Assembly (NCBI RefSeq): GCF_012985205.1
Contig: NZ_JABEKS010000001.1
Span: 1 to 64,000 of the forward strand
Length of the DNA stretch: 64,000 nt
Source of the DNA: Planctomonas sp. JC2975
GTDB taxonomy: Bacteria > Actinomycetota > Actinomycetes > Actinomycetales > Microbacteriaceae
Direction of reading: 5' to 3'
Below, piece by piece: positions 46,074-54,179 of this stretch (its first letter is position 1; each line of letters begins with the position of its first letter). The translations under genes and the position numbers were made by a program. The notes under the pieces are model-generated. The model saw only the letters and a list, made by a program, of their open reading frames with translations, was not told the origin of the DNA and ran no database searches.

Positions 46074-48162
46074 GCATCCGGACGCCAGGAAGGGCAAGAG
46101 CCACCTCAGCCGCTTCCGCCGCTACGAGGGAGGCGACCCGCTCGCGCCACCCGTCGACCTCGCGGACGCCCTCGACGCGATCGGCGAGGATGTCATGGCC
46201 GGGTACTCCCCGGAGAGGGCGCTGAGCGAATACCTGCGCAGGGGCGGCCGCGACCAGCTGGGCCTCGACGACCTCGCGCGCCGCGTGGCCGAACGACGCA
46301 GGGATCTGCTGCGGCGACACGACCTCGGCGGCACGCTGCAGGAGATCCAGAAGCTGCTCGAGCACGCCGTGTTGGAGGAGCGCAAGCAGCTCGCCCGCGA
46401 CGTCGACATGGACGACACCGATCGCTCCTTCGCCGAGATGCGGCTGGAGAACCTGCCGGCCTCGACATCCGCAGCCGTGAACGAGCTCGGCGACTACGAC
46501 TGGCGCTCGCCGCAGGCCAGGGCCGACTACCAGAAGATCAAGGACATGCTCGGGCAGGAACTGCTCGGCCAGCGTTTCGAAGGTATGAAGCAGACGCTGC
46601 AGAACGTCACCGATGAGGATCGGCAGCAGGTCAACAAGATGCTGTCCGATCTCAACGAGCTGCTCGACAAGCATCGGCGCGGCGAGGACACGCAGCAGGA
46701 CTTCGAGGAGTTCATGGCCGAGCACGGCCAGTACTTCCCGGAGAACCCGCAGAACGTCGACGAACTGATCGACGCGCTCGCCCAGCGGTCCGCAGCAGCC
46801 CAGCGCATGCTCAACTCGATGAGCGAGGAGCAGCGGCAGGAACTGATGGAGCTGTCCGCGCAGGCATTCGGTTCCCCGCAGCTCATGCAGCAACTCTCGG
46901 ACCTGGACGGCAACCTGCGGGCGTTGCGCCCCGGCGAGGACTGGACGGGATCCGAGCGCTTCGACGGCGACCAGCCGCTCGGACTGGCCGACGGCGCCCA
47001 GGCGCTCGCCGACATCGCCGATCTCGACGAGCTGTCCGAGCAGCTGTCGCAGGGCTACGACGGTGCGCGCCTCGACGACGTCGACCTCGACAAGCTCGCC
47101 AGACAACTCGGCGACGAAGCTGCGGTGAACGCCAGAACGCTTCGCGAGCTCGAGCATGCCCTGCGTAAGAGCAACACGTTCCGCCGCGACTCCCAGGGCA
47201 ATCTGCAGCTCACACCGAAGGCGATGCGACAGCTCGGTCAGAGCCTGCTGAAGGACATCGCCAAGCGGATGTCGCGGCGCGCCGGTGAGCGCGACGTGCG
47301 GCTCGCAGGCGCGGCGGGGGAGTCATCCGGTGCCACGAAGCCGTGGGAGTTCGGCGCGACCGAGCCGTGGGACATCCCGCGCACGATCCTGAACGGTGTG
47401 CTTCGCAGGGCGGCCGGAGGGGCCGCGCCGGGGACCGCTGGTCCAGGCGGACGGCTCATGGAGCTCGACGACATCGAGGTGGCCGAGACCGAGACGCGCA
47501 CGCAGGCGGCCGTCGCGCTGCTCGTCGACACGTCGTTCTCCATGGCGATGGACGGACGCTGGGTGCCGATGAAGCGCACGGCGCTCGCGCTGCACACGCT
47601 CATCCGCACCCGGTTCAGGGACGACAGCCTGCAGCTCATCGGATTCTCCCGGCACGCTCAGGTGATGGACATCGAGGAGCTCACCGGGCTCGACGCCATG
47701 TGGGACAAGGGAACGAACCTGCACCACGCGCTCCTGTTGGCCAACAGGCACTTCCGCAAGCATCCGGATGCGCAGCCCGTACTCCTCGTCGTCACCGACG
47801 GCGAGCCGACCTCGCACCTCGAAGCCGACGGATCGGTGCGCTTCGCCTACCCGCCGCACCCGATCACCATCGCGCACACCGTTGACGAGCTGGATGTGTC
47901 GCAGCGACTGGGCGCGCAGATCACGATCTTCCGGCTCGGATCCGATCCGGGACTCGCGCGCTTCGTTGATTCGTTGGCCGAACGGGTCGACGGACGCGTC
48001 GTCGCGCCGGAGCTCGACGACCTCGGGGTCGCCGTCGTGGACAGCTACCTCGGGTCGAGGTGGGCGGGCGGCGGGCCGGGTGGCTCGGCATCCGGATCCG
48101 GGTACGACGGAGGCGGCTGGTTCGGCCGCGGCGGCTGGGTGGACGGCGGCCTGTTCGGCTAG
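46066..48162 (+). CDS. VWA-domain protein paired with the AAA+ ATPase
   Basis: The 698-aa protein has a long charged helical N-terminal half (LEEIQKLL, QEFEEFMAEHGQYFPENP-like segments). The C-terminal von Willebrand A domain carries a MIDAS motif DTSFSM from Asp488, a later Thr in KGTNLHHAL and Asp in VVTDGEP. The tail is Gly/Trp-rich (GGGWFGRGGWVDGGLFG). VWA proteins of this type act as the substrate adaptor for MoxR-like ATPases. ATG 46066 overlaps the ATPase stop. Confidence 0.9.
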   Translation: MAEHPDARKGKSHLSRFRRYEGGDPLAPPVDLADALDAIGEDVMAGYSPERALSEYLRRGGRDQLGLDDLARRVAERRRDLLRRHDLGGTLQEIQKLLEHAVLEERKQLARDVDMDDTDRSFAEMRLENLPASTSAAVNELGDYDWRSPQARADYQKIKDMLGQELLGQRFEGMKQTLQNVTDEDRQQVNKMLSDLNELLDKHRRGEDTQQDFEEFMAEHGQYFPENPQNVDELIDALAQRSAAAQRMLNSMSEEQRQELMELSAQAFGSPQLMQQLSDLDGNLRALRPGEDWTGSERFDGDQPLGLADGAQALADIADLDELSEQLSQGYDGARLDDVDLDKLARQLGDEAAVNARTLRELEHALRKSNTFRRDSQGNLQLTPKAMRQLGQSLLKDIAKRMSRRAGERDVRLAGAAGESSGATKPWEFGATEPWDIPRTILNGVLRRAAGGAAPGTAGPGGRLMELDDIEVAETETRTQAAVALLVDTSFSMAMDGRWVPMKRTALALHTLIRTRFRDDSLQLIGFSRHAQVMDIEELTGLDAMWDKGTNLHHALLLANRHFRKHPDAQPVLLVVTDGEPTSHLEADGSVRFAYPPHPITIAHTVDELDVSQRLGAQITIFRLGSDPGLARFVDSLAERVDGRVVAPELDDLGVAVVDSYLGSRWAGGGPGGSASGSGYDGGGWFGRGGWVDGGLFG

Positions 48163-48253
48163 TCGCGGGTAGGCTTCCAGCGATCCGAATCGTTTCGTGC
48201 CACGCAGCCCGGCCAGTGCGGCCGGCCCGCGGCCCCCGTGCAGTGGAGCACCC

Positions 48254-49972
48254 ATGACCTTCCGTACGCGTCCCGCAACGGCGGGGACCACCGCAGTCCG
48301 CGCAGCGCGAGACTTCCTGTTCGAGCACGGGACGGACTACGACGGCGCGGTCGCCGGATTCGCCTGGCCGCAGCTGGAGGAGTTCAACTTCGCGCTCGAA
48401 TGGTTCGACGTCGTGGCGGGGGAGCATCCGGATCGCGCGGCCGTGACCATCGTCGGTGCCGACAACAGCGCGCGCTCGTGGAGCTACGCGGAGCTGTCGC
48501 GGCGCAGCGACCAGGTGGCGAACTGGCTGACCGGGCTCGGCATCCGTCGCGGCTCGCACGTTGTCGTCATGCTGAACAACACGATCGAGCTGTGGGAGAT
48601 CATGCTCGGCATCGCGAAGGTCGGCGCCGTCTCCGTGCCGACGTCGACCCTGCTGTCGGCCTCGGACCTCGCCTTCCGGGTCGTGAAGAGCGAGGCGGGC
48701 GCGGTCGTGACCCTCACCGACCTCGCCGATCGGCTGGACGGCCTCGACGCTTCGCTGATCCGTATCGGCGTCGGCGCCGGCGTGCCCTCCGGATGGGTCG
48801 CCATGGAGGCCTCGCACGGCGTCTCCGACGACTTCATCCCCGACGGTCCGACGCCCGCAGGCGACACCAGCCTGCTCTACTTCACCTCCGGCACCACGAA
48901 TCGCCCCAAGCTCGTCGAGCACACCAACGTGTCGTACCCGCTCGGACACCTCTCCACGATGTGGTGGCTGGGGGTGCGGCCAGGCGACGTGCACCTCAAC
49001 ATCTCATCGCCCGGCTGGGCGAAGCATGCCTGGAGCAGCTTTTATTCGCCGTTCCTCGCTCAGGCGACGGTGTTCGTGTACGACTACACGAGGTTCGACC
49101 CGGTCGCCCTGATGGACGTGATGCAGACGCACGAGGTTTCGACGTTCTGCGCGCCGCCGACGGTGTGGCGCATGCTCATCCAGGCCGACCTCACCCGACT
49201 CTCGACCCCGCCGCGAGAGCTCGTCGGCGCCGGCGAGCCCCTCAACCCCGAGGTGATCCACCGCGTTCGGGATGCCTGGGGCTCGACCATCCGTGACGGC
49301 TACGGCCAGACCGAGATGACGTGCTCCGTCGGCAATTCGCCAGGGCAGCGTGTGAAGGACGGATCCATGGGGCGTCCGCTGCCCGGGTATCCGGTGGTGC
49401 TCGTCGACACGGTCACGGGTGAGGAGTCGTCGACCGAGGGCGAGGTGTGCCTCGACCTGTCGCAGCCGATCCTCGGCCTGATGCGGGAGTACTACGGGGA
49501 ACCGGATGCCACCGCCCGGTCGCGACGCGGGGGCTACTGGCACACCGGAGACATCGCCTCGCGGGACGAGGCCGGGTATCTCACCTACGTGGGGCGTGCG
49601 GACGACGTGTTCAAGGCATCCGACTACAAGATCTCGCCCTTCGAACTGGAGTCCGTGCTGCTCGAGCACGACTTCGTGGTGGAGGCGGCAGTCGTGCCCA
49701 GCCCCGACCCGGTGCGGCTCGCGGTGCCGAAGGCGTATGTGACCGTGACGGCCGAGGCGTCGGCCGACGAGGATGCCGCGGCGCGCGCCATCTTCGCGTT
49801 CGCCATGGAGCGGCTCTCCGCGCACCAGCGTGTGCGCATCATCGAGTTCGTGCCCGAACTGCCGAAGACGATCTCCGGCAAGATCCGGCGGATCGACCTG
49901 CGGGTCAGGGAGCGCGAGCGCATCGAGGCCGGCGACACGACCGGTCAGTTCCTCGACCGCGACTACCGCTGA
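48254..49972 (+). CDS. AMP-forming acyl-CoA synthetase (ACSM-like)
   Basis: The 572-aa ANL-superfamily enzyme has the phosphate-binding YFTSGTTNRPK loop, GAGEPLNPEVI, DGYGQTEMT and YWHTGDIA. The hinge region shows FKASDYKISPFELES, and the catalytic Lys is in PKTISGKIRR. It activates a carboxylic acid as the acyl-adenylate and transfers it to CoA. Overall pattern (SPGWAKHAWSSFYSP) matches medium-chain or aromatic acyl-CoA ligases. Substrate is unproven. GGAG precedes ATG 48254. Confidence 0.9.
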   Translation: MTFRTRPATAGTTAVRAARDFLFEHGTDYDGAVAGFAWPQLEEFNFALEWFDVVAGEHPDRAAVTIVGADNSARSWSYAELSRRSDQVANWLTGLGIRRGSHVVVMLNNTIELWEIMLGIAKVGAVSVPTSTLLSASDLAFRVVKSEAGAVVTLTDLADRLDGLDASLIRIGVGAGVPSGWVAMEASHGVSDDFIPDGPTPAGDTSLLYFTSGTTNRPKLVEHTNVSYPLGHLSTMWWLGVRPGDVHLNISSPGWAKHAWSSFYSPFLAQATVFVYDYTRFDPVALMDVMQTHEVSTFCAPPTVWRMLIQADLTRLSTPPRELVGAGEPLNPEVIHRVRDAWGSTIRDGYGQTEMTCSVGNSPGQRVKDGSMGRPLPGYPVVLVDTVTGEESSTEGEVCLDLSQPILGLMREYYGEPDATARSRRGGYWHTGDIASRDEAGYLTYVGRADDVFKASDYKISPFELESVLLEHDFVVEAAVVPSPDPVRLAVPKAYVTVTAEASADEDAAARAIFAFAMERLSAHQRVRIIEFVPELPKTISGKIRRIDLRVRERERIEAGDTTGQFLDRDYR

Positions 49973-50066
49973 CCAGAGGGGATCACGGAGGTCGTTGCGG
50001 AAGTGACACGGCGTACGGCCGAACCTAGACTCGTGAACACACCACGACGTTCAGGGGGATACGATC

Positions 50067-50237
50067 ATGGCCGATCTCGAGACGCAGGCGCTCATCGCTG
50101 ACGCCCGCCAGGCGGCGAGTGCCGCGAGCTTCGACATCCAGCAGCTGCCGGAGAACTCGATCGAGCGCCAGGCCCTGCACAATCTCATCACGGCCGTCGA
50201 CGCGCTGATCTCCGCCGTCGACTCCGACGACGACTGA
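50067..50237 (+). CDS. Small helical protein (56 aa), hypothetical
   Basis: The frame encodes 56 residues (MADLETQALIADARQAASAA, then IQQLPENSIERQALHNLITAVDAL, ending SDDD). It has strong actinobacterial codon bias (GC-rich third positions) and an AGGGGG ribosome-binding site 8 bases upstream. It is predicted to be mostly alpha-helical and acidic. It ends 4 bases before the VOC gene start, so the two are likely cotranslated. No family is recognised. Confidence 0.7.
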   Translation: MADLETQALIADARQAASAASFDIQQLPENSIERQALHNLITAVDALISAVDSDDD

Positions 50238-50241
50238 TCCG

Positions 50242-50637
50242 GTGCAGGCGCATCTCAGGGTGATGAGCGTCTTCGTCGACGACCAGGCGAAGGCGCTGGA
50301 GTTCTACACGAAGACGCTCGGATTCCTGCCGAAGGCGGACGTCCCGGTGGGGGAGGACCGCTGGCTGACGGTCGTCGGCGCCGATGCGCCGGACGGCGTC
50401 GAGCTGCTCCTGGAACCCGGCAGCAATCCGGCGGCCATCGCGTACACCGCTTCCCTGCGGGAGCAGGGCATCCCTGCCGCGCAGTTCGGGGTGGACGACC
50501 TCGTCGCCGCCCACGACGAGCTCAGCGCAAAAGGCGTGCGGTTCACGCTCGGGCCGACGCCGATGGGTCCCGTCGTCGGAATGGTGCTCGACGACACGTG
50601 CGGAAACCTGATCCAGCTGGTCGGGCCGGCCGCCTGA
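50242..50637 (+). CDS. VOC superfamily protein (glyoxalase-like)
   Basis: The 131-aa single-domain VOC protein starts LRVMSVFVDDQAKALEFYTK and ends GPVVGMVLDDTCGNLIQLVG. The E/D residues of the two beta-alpha-beta-beta-beta modules could bind a metal. The GTG start is 4 bases after the small protein. Substrate is unknown. Confidence 0.9.
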   Translation: MQAHLRVMSVFVDDQAKALEFYTKTLGFLPKADVPVGEDRWLTVVGADAPDGVELLLEPGSNPAAIAYTASLREQGIPAAQFGVDDLVAAHDELSAKGVRFTLGPTPMGPVVGMVLDDTCGNLIQLVGPAA

Positions 50638-50722
50638 CGCCTCCTGTCGGCACGGTTCCCTCGTCGGCGGGACAGCTCGCGTCTGCCTGACATACTCGCG
50701 GCATCGTGGCTTCCAATCATGA

Positions 50723-50741
50723 TTAGGTTTGCCTAACCTAA
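50723..50741 (+). promoter_or_regulatory. DtxR/IdeR-type iron box
   Basis: TTAGGTTTGCCTAACCTAA (19 bases) differs from the DtxR/IdeR consensus TTAGGTTAGSCTAACCTAA only at the centre. It lies in the 237-base gap upstream of the siderophore-interacting protein gene, so that gene should be repressed when iron is plentiful. No regulator gene is in the window. Confidence 0.88.
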
Positions 50742-50874
50742 CAAGAGCCGATAAGGTCGTGCGCGCGGCTCCCCGCTCATCCCTTTTCGTGCTCGCACGG
50801 GAGAGCGGATGCCGCACGACGACACGACCGCACCGCGCCTCCCCATGCCGATGGTGCCCGAGAAGAGGAGTCCC

Positions 50875-51615
50875 ATGGCGGCCAACTGGCAACGCGGCGT
50901 GCTGAAGGCGATGGGGGTGAAGAACCATCCGGTCGAGGTGGTCGGCGTCACGGACATCACACCGTGGTACCGCCGCATCCGTTTCTCCGCGCCGGGATTC
51001 CTCGACGAGCTCGAGGTGCATCCCACCGTCTGGCTGAGACTGTGGGTTCCGTCGCTCACCCGCGCGAAGGTCGTGCAGCGCGGGTACACCATCCTGGAGC
51101 CCGATAGCGAGGCCGCCGAGTTCAGCCTCGACTTCGTGCTGCACGAGCCGACGGGTCCCGCGGCCGCCTGGGCGAAGGATGCCCGACCCGGCACGCGAGC
51201 GGAAGTCGCTCACACTCCGCAGCGGCTTTCGATCGACCCGGCGACCCGTCTGATGCTGCTCCTCGGCGACACGACGGCGCTGCCCGCGATCGCAACACTC
51301 ATCCGGGCGGCGCCCGACGCGGCCACCAAGCACGTCGTCATCATGGACGACCATCCCGACCACCACCTCCTGCCGCTGAACCCGGATGCCCGTACCACCG
51401 TCTTGTGGGCGCGCCCCGATCCCACGGGCGCGAGCCTCGTGGGCGCACTGCAGGAATCGCTGCAGGTCGACGTGACGCAGGCGACCTACCTGTGGGCTGC
51501 AGGCGAGCGCAAACTGGTGAAGGCCGTCCGCGAATACGCTCGCGGTCCGCTGGCGCTCGAACGCCATCAGCAGCACACGCAGAACTACTGGATCTTCGGG
51601 CACGACGCGGGCTGA
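50875..51615 (+). CDS. Siderophore-interacting protein (FAD-binding ferric-siderophore reductase)
   Basis: The 246-aa protein belongs to the SIP/ViuB family. The FAD-binding barrel has TPWYRRIRFSAPGF and RGYTI; the C-terminal NAD(P)H domain has LLLGDTTALPAIATL and WAAGERKLVKAVREYA. Such proteins reduce ferric siderophores in the cytoplasm to release iron. ATG 50875 follows GAGGAG at 50865-50870; ATG 50809 would add 22 residues. An IdeR box upstream supports iron control. Confidence 0.92.
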   Translation: MAANWQRGVLKAMGVKNHPVEVVGVTDITPWYRRIRFSAPGFLDELEVHPTVWLRLWVPSLTRAKVVQRGYTILEPDSEAAEFSLDFVLHEPTGPAAAWAKDARPGTRAEVAHTPQRLSIDPATRLMLLLGDTTALPAIATLIRAAPDAATKHVVIMDDHPDHHLLPLNPDARTTVLWARPDPTGASLVGALQESLQVDVTQATYLWAAGERKLVKAVREYARGPLALERHQQHTQNYWIFGHDAG

Positions 51616-51696
51616 CCGGGGCGTCTCGGCAAGGCGGACAGCGCCCGGCAAGCGACCTGCATGCGCCGTGCAAGCGGTGCGAGCCACGATCGATGC

Positions 51697-52560
51697 ATGA
51701 CGACGTTCACGACCCACCACGTTCGATCCGCGGATGGCACGCCGATCGGTTTCCGTCGAGCCGGCTCCGGTCCGGCCGTCGTGCTCGTGCATGGTGGACT
51801 CCTGGCCTCGCAGCATCTCGTGGAGCTGGCGTCCGAACTGGCGGCATCGTTCGAGGTCTTCGTGCCCGATCGGCGCGGCCGTGGCATGAGCGGCCCGTAT
51901 CGCGAGGTTGGGCGAAGCTTCGCCGAACAGGAGGCCGACGACATCCGCGCGCTCCTTCGCGAAAGCGGTGCCGCCGACCTCTTCGGGCTCAGCTCTGGCG
52001 CGATCGTCTGTCTCGAGGCGGTTCTCGGGCTGTCGGCCGTCCGCCGCCTCGCGCTGTACGAACCACCGCTGAGCGTGCGCGGATCCACCCCGACACGATG
52101 GCTCGATCGCTACGAGCGCGAGCTGGCCGCCGGGAAGCGGGCTTCGGCACTGATCACGGGGATGCGCGGCCTTGGCATCGACCCGGTGCTGAGTCGGATG
52201 CCGCACCTCGCCGCGCCCGTCATGAGCATGCTGCTGAAAACGGAGCGCACGAGCCCGGACGAGGTGGCGATCCGCGACCTCGTGCCCACCTGGCATCAGG
52301 ACTTCGCGATCATCGGCGAGACGGCGGATCGCCTCGACCGATACCGGAACATCACCGCCGACACCCTGCTCCTGGAAGGATCGCGCAGTCCCGAGTTCCT
52401 GCATCACTCGATGGATGCGCTGCAGGCCGTTCTCCCGTCGTCCCACCGGATCGCGCTGCCGAAGCGTGGCCACCAGGCTCCCGTCGACCAGCCGCGCGTG
52501 ATCGCGGCACTGCTCGCCGACTTCTTCCGCGGCAGGGATGCTTCAGGACTCCGACCCTGA
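51697..52560 (+). CDS. Alpha/beta hydrolase
   Basis: The 287-aa protein has the oxyanion loop VVLVHGGLLAS, an acid-loop-like PDRRGRGMSG and a nucleophile elbow GLSSGAIV. The late His is in PKRGHQAP. No signal peptide is present. Substrate unknown. Its 3' end overlaps the convergent methyltransferase gene by 18 bases. Confidence 0.9.
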   Translation: MTTFTTHHVRSADGTPIGFRRAGSGPAVVLVHGGLLASQHLVELASELAASFEVFVPDRRGRGMSGPYREVGRSFAEQEADDIRALLRESGAADLFGLSSGAIVCLEAVLGLSAVRRLALYEPPLSVRGSTPTRWLDRYERELAAGKRASALITGMRGLGIDPVLSRMPHLAAPVMSMLLKTERTSPDEVAIRDLVPTWHQDFAIIGETADRLDRYRNITADTLLLEGSRSPEFLHHSMDALQAVLPSSHRIALPKRGHQAPVDQPRVIAALLADFFRGRDASGLRP

Positions 52561-53259
52561 AGCGACGGAACCGGTAGAGCCGGCGGACTCCGCTGAGCTG
52601 CCGGTCCCGACGGCCAGGAACGCCGTGCCGAAGCAGAGCTCGGTCCACGACGGATCCACGAGCGTGTCGCTCATGGTCGCCCGGATCCGCTGCCAGGGAC
52701 GACGCGCGATCCACTCGTCGAGGGAGGCGGCGCGCACCACGGCGACGCCGAGCCGCGACATCCAGGCGGGTGTGCCGTCCGGCAGTTTGAGGTCGAGCAC
52801 CACGTAGCGACCGCCGGGGGAGAGCGCGGCGGCACCGTGGGCGACGACCTCGTCGCACTCAGGCACCTGTGTCAGTGCGTAGGTGGACAGGATCGCGTCG
52901 ACTCCCTTCGGGAAGCCGAAAGACGCGGCGTCGCCGTGCACGAGCCTCACGTTGTGCCACCCCTCCGAGGCGACGCGGTCCGCGGCCCGGCTCAGCATCG
53001 CATCGGTCATGTCGACACCCACCAGTCGTCCATCGGCGCCGATCGCGCGCTCGAGAAGCGGGAAGTTCAGCCCGGTGCCGCAGGCGACGTCGACAACTGT
53101 GGCACCGGGGTGCAGGCCGAGGGCTCGGACCGCGCGCAGGCGCTGCGAGCGCTGCGGGTAGCCCGGCACCGGATACAGCCGCGAGGTGACGTCGTAGTGC
53201 CTCGCCTTCTTGCGGTACGTCTCGATCAGGCGTTCCGTGGTGCGCTCCTCCTGGCTCAC
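52543..53259 (-). CDS. Class I SAM-dependent methyltransferase
   Basis: The 238-aa protein has SAM motif I (VVDVACGTGLNFPLLERAIG), an acidic VGVDMTDAML, and motif post-I/II around VRLVHGDAASFGF and LSTYALTQVPE. UbiE/COQ5-like small-molecule methyltransferases look similar. GTG 53259 is 2 bases from the SRPBCC stop, so the two are co-transcribed. The C-terminal ~25 residues are Ser/Gly-rich. Substrate unknown. Confidence 0.88.
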   Translation of the reverse strand: MSQEERTTERLIETYRKKARHYDVTSRLYPVPGYPQRSQRLRAVRALGLHPGATVVDVACGTGLNFPLLERAIGADGRLVGVDMTDAMLSRAADRVASEGWHNVRLVHGDAASFGFPKGVDAILSTYALTQVPECDEVVAHGAAALSPGGRYVVLDLKLPDGTPAWMSRLGVAVVRAASLDEWIARRPWQRIRATMSDTLVDPSWTELCFGTAFLAVGTGSSAESAGSTGSVASGSES

Positions 53260-53261
53260 CA

Positions 53262-53723
53262 CTACGTCGCGCCCGCCTGCACGTCGGACTCGACGGCGGC
53301 TTTGATCCCGGCCATCTCGATGTCGCTCACTCGCTGCACCTGACCCCGAAGAGCGTCCTCCGGGACCACGCGCATCACGTTCGAGAGATCGACCTCGACC
53401 CACATCATCGCGCTGGTCCCGCCGTCGTCGACGGGATCGAGTTCCATGCCCCACCGCGCTGGCGAGGTCCACATCGTGCCGGCGAACGCCATGGACCGCG
53501 GCGGCTCGACGGAGGTCACGCTCTCGCTCCGGCGGTGGTTCCAGCCGAGGTCCCGAGCCCGCTGGTCCACCCATCCGCCCGGCTGCAGCGGTCCGCCGTC
53601 GCGTACCCGGCATTCGACGACCGTCGGAGCCCACTCGGACCAACGTCCGACGTCGCACAGGTAGTCCCACACATCGCCGACGCTTGCGGCGACCGTGAGA
53701 CGGCTCTCTGTCCTCATCGTCAT
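53262..53723 (-). CDS. SRPBCC family protein
   Basis: The 153-aa START-like protein begins TESRLTVAASVGDVWDYLCDVGRWSEWAPTV and has the amphipathic strands around GGTSAMMWVEVDLSN. ATG 53723 is used, with ATG 53717 next to it. Only 2 bases separate its stop from the methyltransferase start, indicating an operon. Confidence 0.88.
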   Translation of the reverse strand: MTMRTESRLTVAASVGDVWDYLCDVGRWSEWAPTVVECRVRDGGPLQPGGWVDQRARDLGWNHRRSESVTSVEPPRSMAFAGTMWTSPARWGMELDPVDDGGTSAMMWVEVDLSNVMRVVPEDALRGQVQRVSDIEMAGIKAAVESDVQAGAT

Positions 53724-53855
53724 CGAGATCACTCTTCGTGCTGTAACACGTACGTGCAGCGCGGTTGGTTCACACGGCAGATCGGCGGGGTCCGACCTCA
53801 CGATTGCGGCACCCGCCTCAGAGGGACGGGAGGCGATACAGGCCGCCTCTCGCAC

Positions 53856-53911
53856 GGAATCCGTTAGCGTCCCTCGGCGCCCCGTATGGATTCCGTTAGC
53901 GGACCGTATGG
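53856..53911. repeat. Paired direct repeats at the start of the kdp leader
   Basis: GGAATCCGTTAGCG (53856-53869) recurs as GGATTCCGTTAGCG (53888-53901), 32 bases apart. CCGTATGG occurs at 53882-53889 and 53904-53911, 22 bases apart. They surround the start of the small protein upstream of kdpF. They could be binding sites for KdpE or another regulator. No canonical -10/-35 was located with confidence. Confidence 0.55.
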
Positions 53912-54089
53912 GGCCGTGGCAGAGGACTTCGATGGTGCCTTGGCCGCGATTGCGGCCCGCGACCGCTGCCAGCGGCACGCGGAATCGGAAACGGAGCACC
54001 ACCTCGTGTTGGACGTCCTCTGCATACTCGGCGTCGTCGCCCTCGGCGTCGTCGTCTCTCTCGTGGGGAAGGCGGTGGAGAAGCTGTGA
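53886..54089 (+). CDS. Small membrane protein upstream of kdpF
   Basis: The 67-aa frame ends in a single transmembrane helix (VLDVLCILGVVALGVVVSLVG) followed by KAVEKL. Its stop overlaps the kdpF start (GTGA), as expected for a coupled operon gene. The N-terminal ~40 residues are soluble. It is not one of the standard Kdp subunits. ATG 53886 is used, without a strong ribosome-binding site. It could be a Kdp accessory or regulator, but this is inference. Confidence 0.6.
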   Translation: MDSVSGPYGAVAEDFDGALAAIAARDRCQRHAESETEHHLVLDVLCILGVVALGVVVSLVGKAVEKL

Positions 54090-54175
54090 TCTTCTTCGTC
54101 GTGCTGTCGGCGGCCCTCGCCGCGGCATCCCTCGTGTACCTCGTGTACGCCCTCGTGAAGCCGGAGAAGTTCTAG
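54086..54175 (+). CDS. kdpF: KdpF, small subunit of the K+-transporting ATPase
   Basis: A 29-aa single-TM peptide (VIFFVVLSAALAAASLVYLV..., ending KPEKF) sits 5 bases before kdpA. Length, hydrophobicity and the YALVKPEKF end are diagnostic of KdpF, which stabilises the Kdp complex. The GTG start overlaps the upstream stop. Confidence 0.9.
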   Translation: MIFFVVLSAALAAASLVYLVYALVKPEKF

Positions 54176-54179
54176 CCCG

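Noticed and set aside
50188-52473. A 761-codon - strand frame over four + strand genes
   Set aside because: It runs antisense through VOC, the IdeR box, SIP and a hydrolase, each with clear family motifs, and shows no motif itself.
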